From an uncultured Porphyromonas sp. (GTDB taxonomy: Bacteria; Bacteroidota; Bacteroidia; Bacteroidales; Porphyromonadaceae), in the NCBI RefSeq assembly GCF_938046015.1, contig NZ_CALIXW010000046.1:1-64000 (forward strand): a stretch of DNA of 64,000 bases. The letters are read 5' to 3'. Both the position numbers and the translations under genes were made by a program. Below are positions 62,020 through 64,000 of this stretch, one piece after another; the first letter of the stretch is position 1, and every line of letters begins with the position of its first letter. The notes under the pieces are model-generated. The model was not told the origin of the DNA, did no database searches, and was given only the letters and a program-made list of their open reading frames with translations.

Positions 62020-63450
62020 ATGAAGCAGCTCAAGTCGCTCCGCTGGGGGCTCGGCGCCCTCGTGGCCCTGCCCCTCCTGGCGGCCTGCTCCGATAGCCTC
62101 TCCAACATCGGGGAGAGTGTACAGCCTGGTCAGGATAAGGTCACGGGGCAGATCACCTACGTGCAGTTTGCTGCCTCCACCGTGGCCTCGCCCGAGGTCA
62201 ATAGTTCCTCGCAGGAGGCGCTCCTAGGCGAACTCGTAGACGCACAGTATGGTACCGTGCGCGGCGAGTACATCACCCAGGTGCGTACGGCTGCGGGATT
62301 CAAGATCGACTCGCTACCCGCTGGGGGCGGCATTGACTCGGTGAGCCTGCGCCTCTTCTACCAGCAGCGTGCTGGTAACGCCCTTGCCCCGATCAATATC
62401 GAGGTCTACGAGGTCGCTAAGGGCTTCACGGGCAGCAGCGTCTCGGTCAAGGACCTAGAGAACTACCGCAAGACGGCTCAGCTGCTTACCTCCAAGACCA
62501 TAGTCCCAGGGCGTGACGCCATCAAGCTCAAGGACGGGACGGACTCGGCCTTCTACATCAACATCCCGCTACGCAATGCCTCGGGCGTCTACTCCGACCT
62601 CGGGCAGCGTATCCTCAATCTCTCGCGCTCCAATCCCGAGTACTTCCTCACGCAGGAGAGCTTCGGGAAGAACGTCCTCGGAGGTCTCCTGGTGACGCCT
62701 GCTACGGGGAGTGGCTACCTGCTGGAGATCGCTCAGACCGAGCTCATCCTGCACTACCACCACCCTGCACGCCTCAAGCCCGACAGCATCGTCAAGGCCC
62801 AGCAGCCTATGGTCAGCACGCTGCTGACGCCGCGCCTCAATGGCATATCCGCCACCGACCTCAGTGCCCTCACCGCTCCCAGCAGCGACTATACCTATAT
62901 TAAGGGCCCCGCTGGGGTGACCACCGAGCTGACGCTCTCGGCTGCTGACCTGCAGCGTCTGGCGCGCAAGGCTCCAGCACCTGCCTCGGGGATGACGGCT
63001 CGCGACTTCTTCGGCCGCGTGTGGATGCTGGCCGATGCTCCGCTGTCGCTGCGTGTGGACAATCCCGCTCAGCTGACGCTCAACCCCTCGTCCTTCATGG
63101 TGCTACTGGAGTCAGACTCGGTGCGTAGCTTCTTCGGCTCTGCTACGCCCTCCGTGCGTGCGGGCTACTCCTATATCTCGGATCGCTACCAGGTGCAGCG
63201 CCCCGTGTACAACTTCCGCAATGTCGCCCAGCTGATCATGCGGCACCTGGCGGCACATGCCAAGTACACCACGGACGGCTGGACGGTCACTGAGCCGCTC
63301 AAGGTGCAGATCTACCCCGTGAGCTACAATACGAGTCAGGGCGTGACGCTGACGCTGCAGCCCAATCTCTTCCCCAACTTCGTACGCCTCTCCAAGAAAC
63401 CCGAGACGCTACGCGTCGGCTTCGTCTCCTCGCTCATCCAGCAGCAGTAG
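62020..63450 (+). CDS. DUF4270 family lipoprotein
   Basis: A 476-aa protein with a lipoprotein signal (ALVALPLLAACSDSL), the DUF4270 start region (ESVQPGQDKVTGQ, then LLGELVDAQYGTVRGEYITQ of 20 residues) and long beta-rich repeats. The family is found only in Bacteroidetes, often with the glgA-like gene encoded 14 bp upstream. Function is unknown; an outer-membrane or surface location is inferred. Confidence 0.88.
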   Translation: MKQLKSLRWGLGALVALPLLAACSDSLSNIGESVQPGQDKVTGQITYVQFAASTVASPEVNSSSQEALLGELVDAQYGTVRGEYITQVRTAAGFKIDSLPAGGGIDSVSLRLFYQQRAGNALAPINIEVYEVAKGFTGSSVSVKDLENYRKTAQLLTSKTIVPGRDAIKLKDGTDSAFYINIPLRNASGVYSDLGQRILNLSRSNPEYFLTQESFGKNVLGGLLVTPATGSGYLLEIAQTELILHYHHPARLKPDSIVKAQQPMVSTLLTPRLNGISATDLSALTAPSSDYTYIKGPAGVTTELTLSAADLQRLARKAPAPASGMTARDFFGRVWMLADAPLSLRVDNPAQLTLNPSSFMVLLESDSVRSFFGSATPSVRAGYSYISDRYQVQRPVYNFRNVAQLIMRHLAAHAKYTTDGWTVTEPLKVQIYPVSYNTSQGVTLTLQPNLFPNFVRLSKKPETLRVGFVSSLIQQQ

Positions 63451-63460
63451 ACCTTTAGTC

Positions 63461-63511
63461 AGGCAGGCAATAGACCCCGATGCACGAGCGCATCAGGTCT
63501 ATTGCCTGCCT
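63461..63511 (+). terminator. 16-bp perfect terminator hairpin
   Basis: AGGCAGGCAATAGACC pairs with GGTCTATTGCCTGCCT around a 19-nt loop. Confidence 0.75.
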
Positions 63512-63547
63512 CGCTTATAAGACCACCATACACTAGCACTACTACCT

Positions 63548-64000
63548 ATGCAGACCTCACACATCAAGCTCCGCCTGACGGTGATGAACTTCCTCCAGTT
63601 CGCCGTCTGGGGTGCCTACCTGACCTCCATGGGGCGCTACCTCGCCTCGGCAGGCTTCGCCGAGCATATCGGCTCCTTCTATGCCATGCAGGGGATCGTC
63701 TCGCTCTTCATGCCCGCCCTGATGGGGATCGTGGCCGACCGCTGGGTGCCCGCCCAGCGCCTGCTCGGGATCTGCCATCTGCTGGCAGGGGGCTTGATGT
63801 TTGGCCTTTACTTCTATACGCAGAGCAGCAGCACGCTGGACTACGGCACGCTCTTTGCCCTCTACACGCTGAGTGTCGCCTTCTACATGCCCACGCTGGC
63901 GCTGAGCAATTCGGTAGCCTATACCTCGCTGGAGCAGGCGGGCATGGATCTGGTGAAGAGCTTCCCGCCGATACGCGTCTTCGGTACGGTGGGCTTCATC
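63548..64000 (+). CDS. MFS transporter, nucleoside:H+ symporter type (3' end outside window)
   Basis: The ATG at 63548 opens a frame that runs off the window (151 codons visible). MNFLQFAVWGAYLTSMGRYL and LMGIVADRWVPAQRLLG are typical of the NupG/XapB nucleoside:proton symporter branch. Four membrane segments are visible. Substrate is inferred from the family only. Confidence 0.85.
   Translation, partial: MQTSHIKLRLTVMNFLQFAVWGAYLTSMGRYLASAGFAEHIGSFYAMQGIVSLFMPALMGIVADRWVPAQRLLGICHLLAGGLMFGLYFYTQSSSTLDYGTLFALYTLSVAFYMPTLALSNSVAYTSLEQAGMDLVKSFPPIRVFGTVGFI

Overview
The window comes from a fairly GC-rich member of the Bacteroidales, most likely a Porphyromonas-like organism. The evidence is many TAnnTTTG -7 promoter boxes typical of Bacteroidetes, an S46 dipeptidyl peptidase of the DPP11 type, menaquinone methyltransferase, DUF4270, DUF4834 and DUF3467 proteins, an unfused starch-synthase N-domain protein and sufBCD. 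I cannot name the species.

Layout. 1-5.4 kb: an AT-richer defence island holding a BcgI-like restriction-modification (RM) pair whose specificity gene is split by a run of 19 G, followed by a 4-nt-overlapping RloC-type anticodon nuclease. It abuts the 3' end of a tRNA-Ser(GGA). 5.6-13.6 kb: an accessory region with two lipoprotein plus short-peptide loci, each with a long leader and ending in nearly the same hairpin. Between and after them lie large arrays of REP-like hairpins and a lone HUH/Y1 transposase (RAYT-like) embedded in the second array. 13.7-27.2 kb: mostly housekeeping genes (rlmL with a repetitive tail, dpp11, rnhA, an outer-membrane barrel, a sugar-kinase-like gene, pdxB, a secreted serine protease, menG) plus one AT-richer beta-propeller ORF. 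27.4-34.9 kb: an exopolysaccharide operon (GT4, initiating sugar transferase, OPX lipoprotein, Wzc-type tyrosine kinase with a (Gly-Tyr)10 tail, GT2) that ends in a HprK-like kinase and an S26-like peptidase. 35.4-42.5 kb: xseB-ispD-recG, typA, a symporter and a HAD phosphatase. 42.6-52.1 kb on the minus strand: quinol nitric oxide reductase, a beta-mannosidase, and a glnS-dedA-flavoprotein operon. 52.6-64 kb: zapA operon and rny, sufBCD, psd-pssA-DUF4834, glgA-like and DUF4270, and the start of a nucleoside transporter.

The most unusual content is non-coding. (1) Arrays with a strict 22-bp period occur at eight intergenic sites. They fall into three sequence families: GAGGGATATCAGTCAG-type, AAG-TTAG-ACTT-type and an AT-rich TTATATAA-type. 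(2) REP-like units in 91-bp and 160-bp tandem arrays have small hairpins that all carry the tetranucleotide GGTC at the foot, and these surround the RAYT-like gene in mirrored blocks. (3) The poly-G tract should switch the RM specificity protein between half-length and full-length forms and may also alter translation of the coupled RloC gene.
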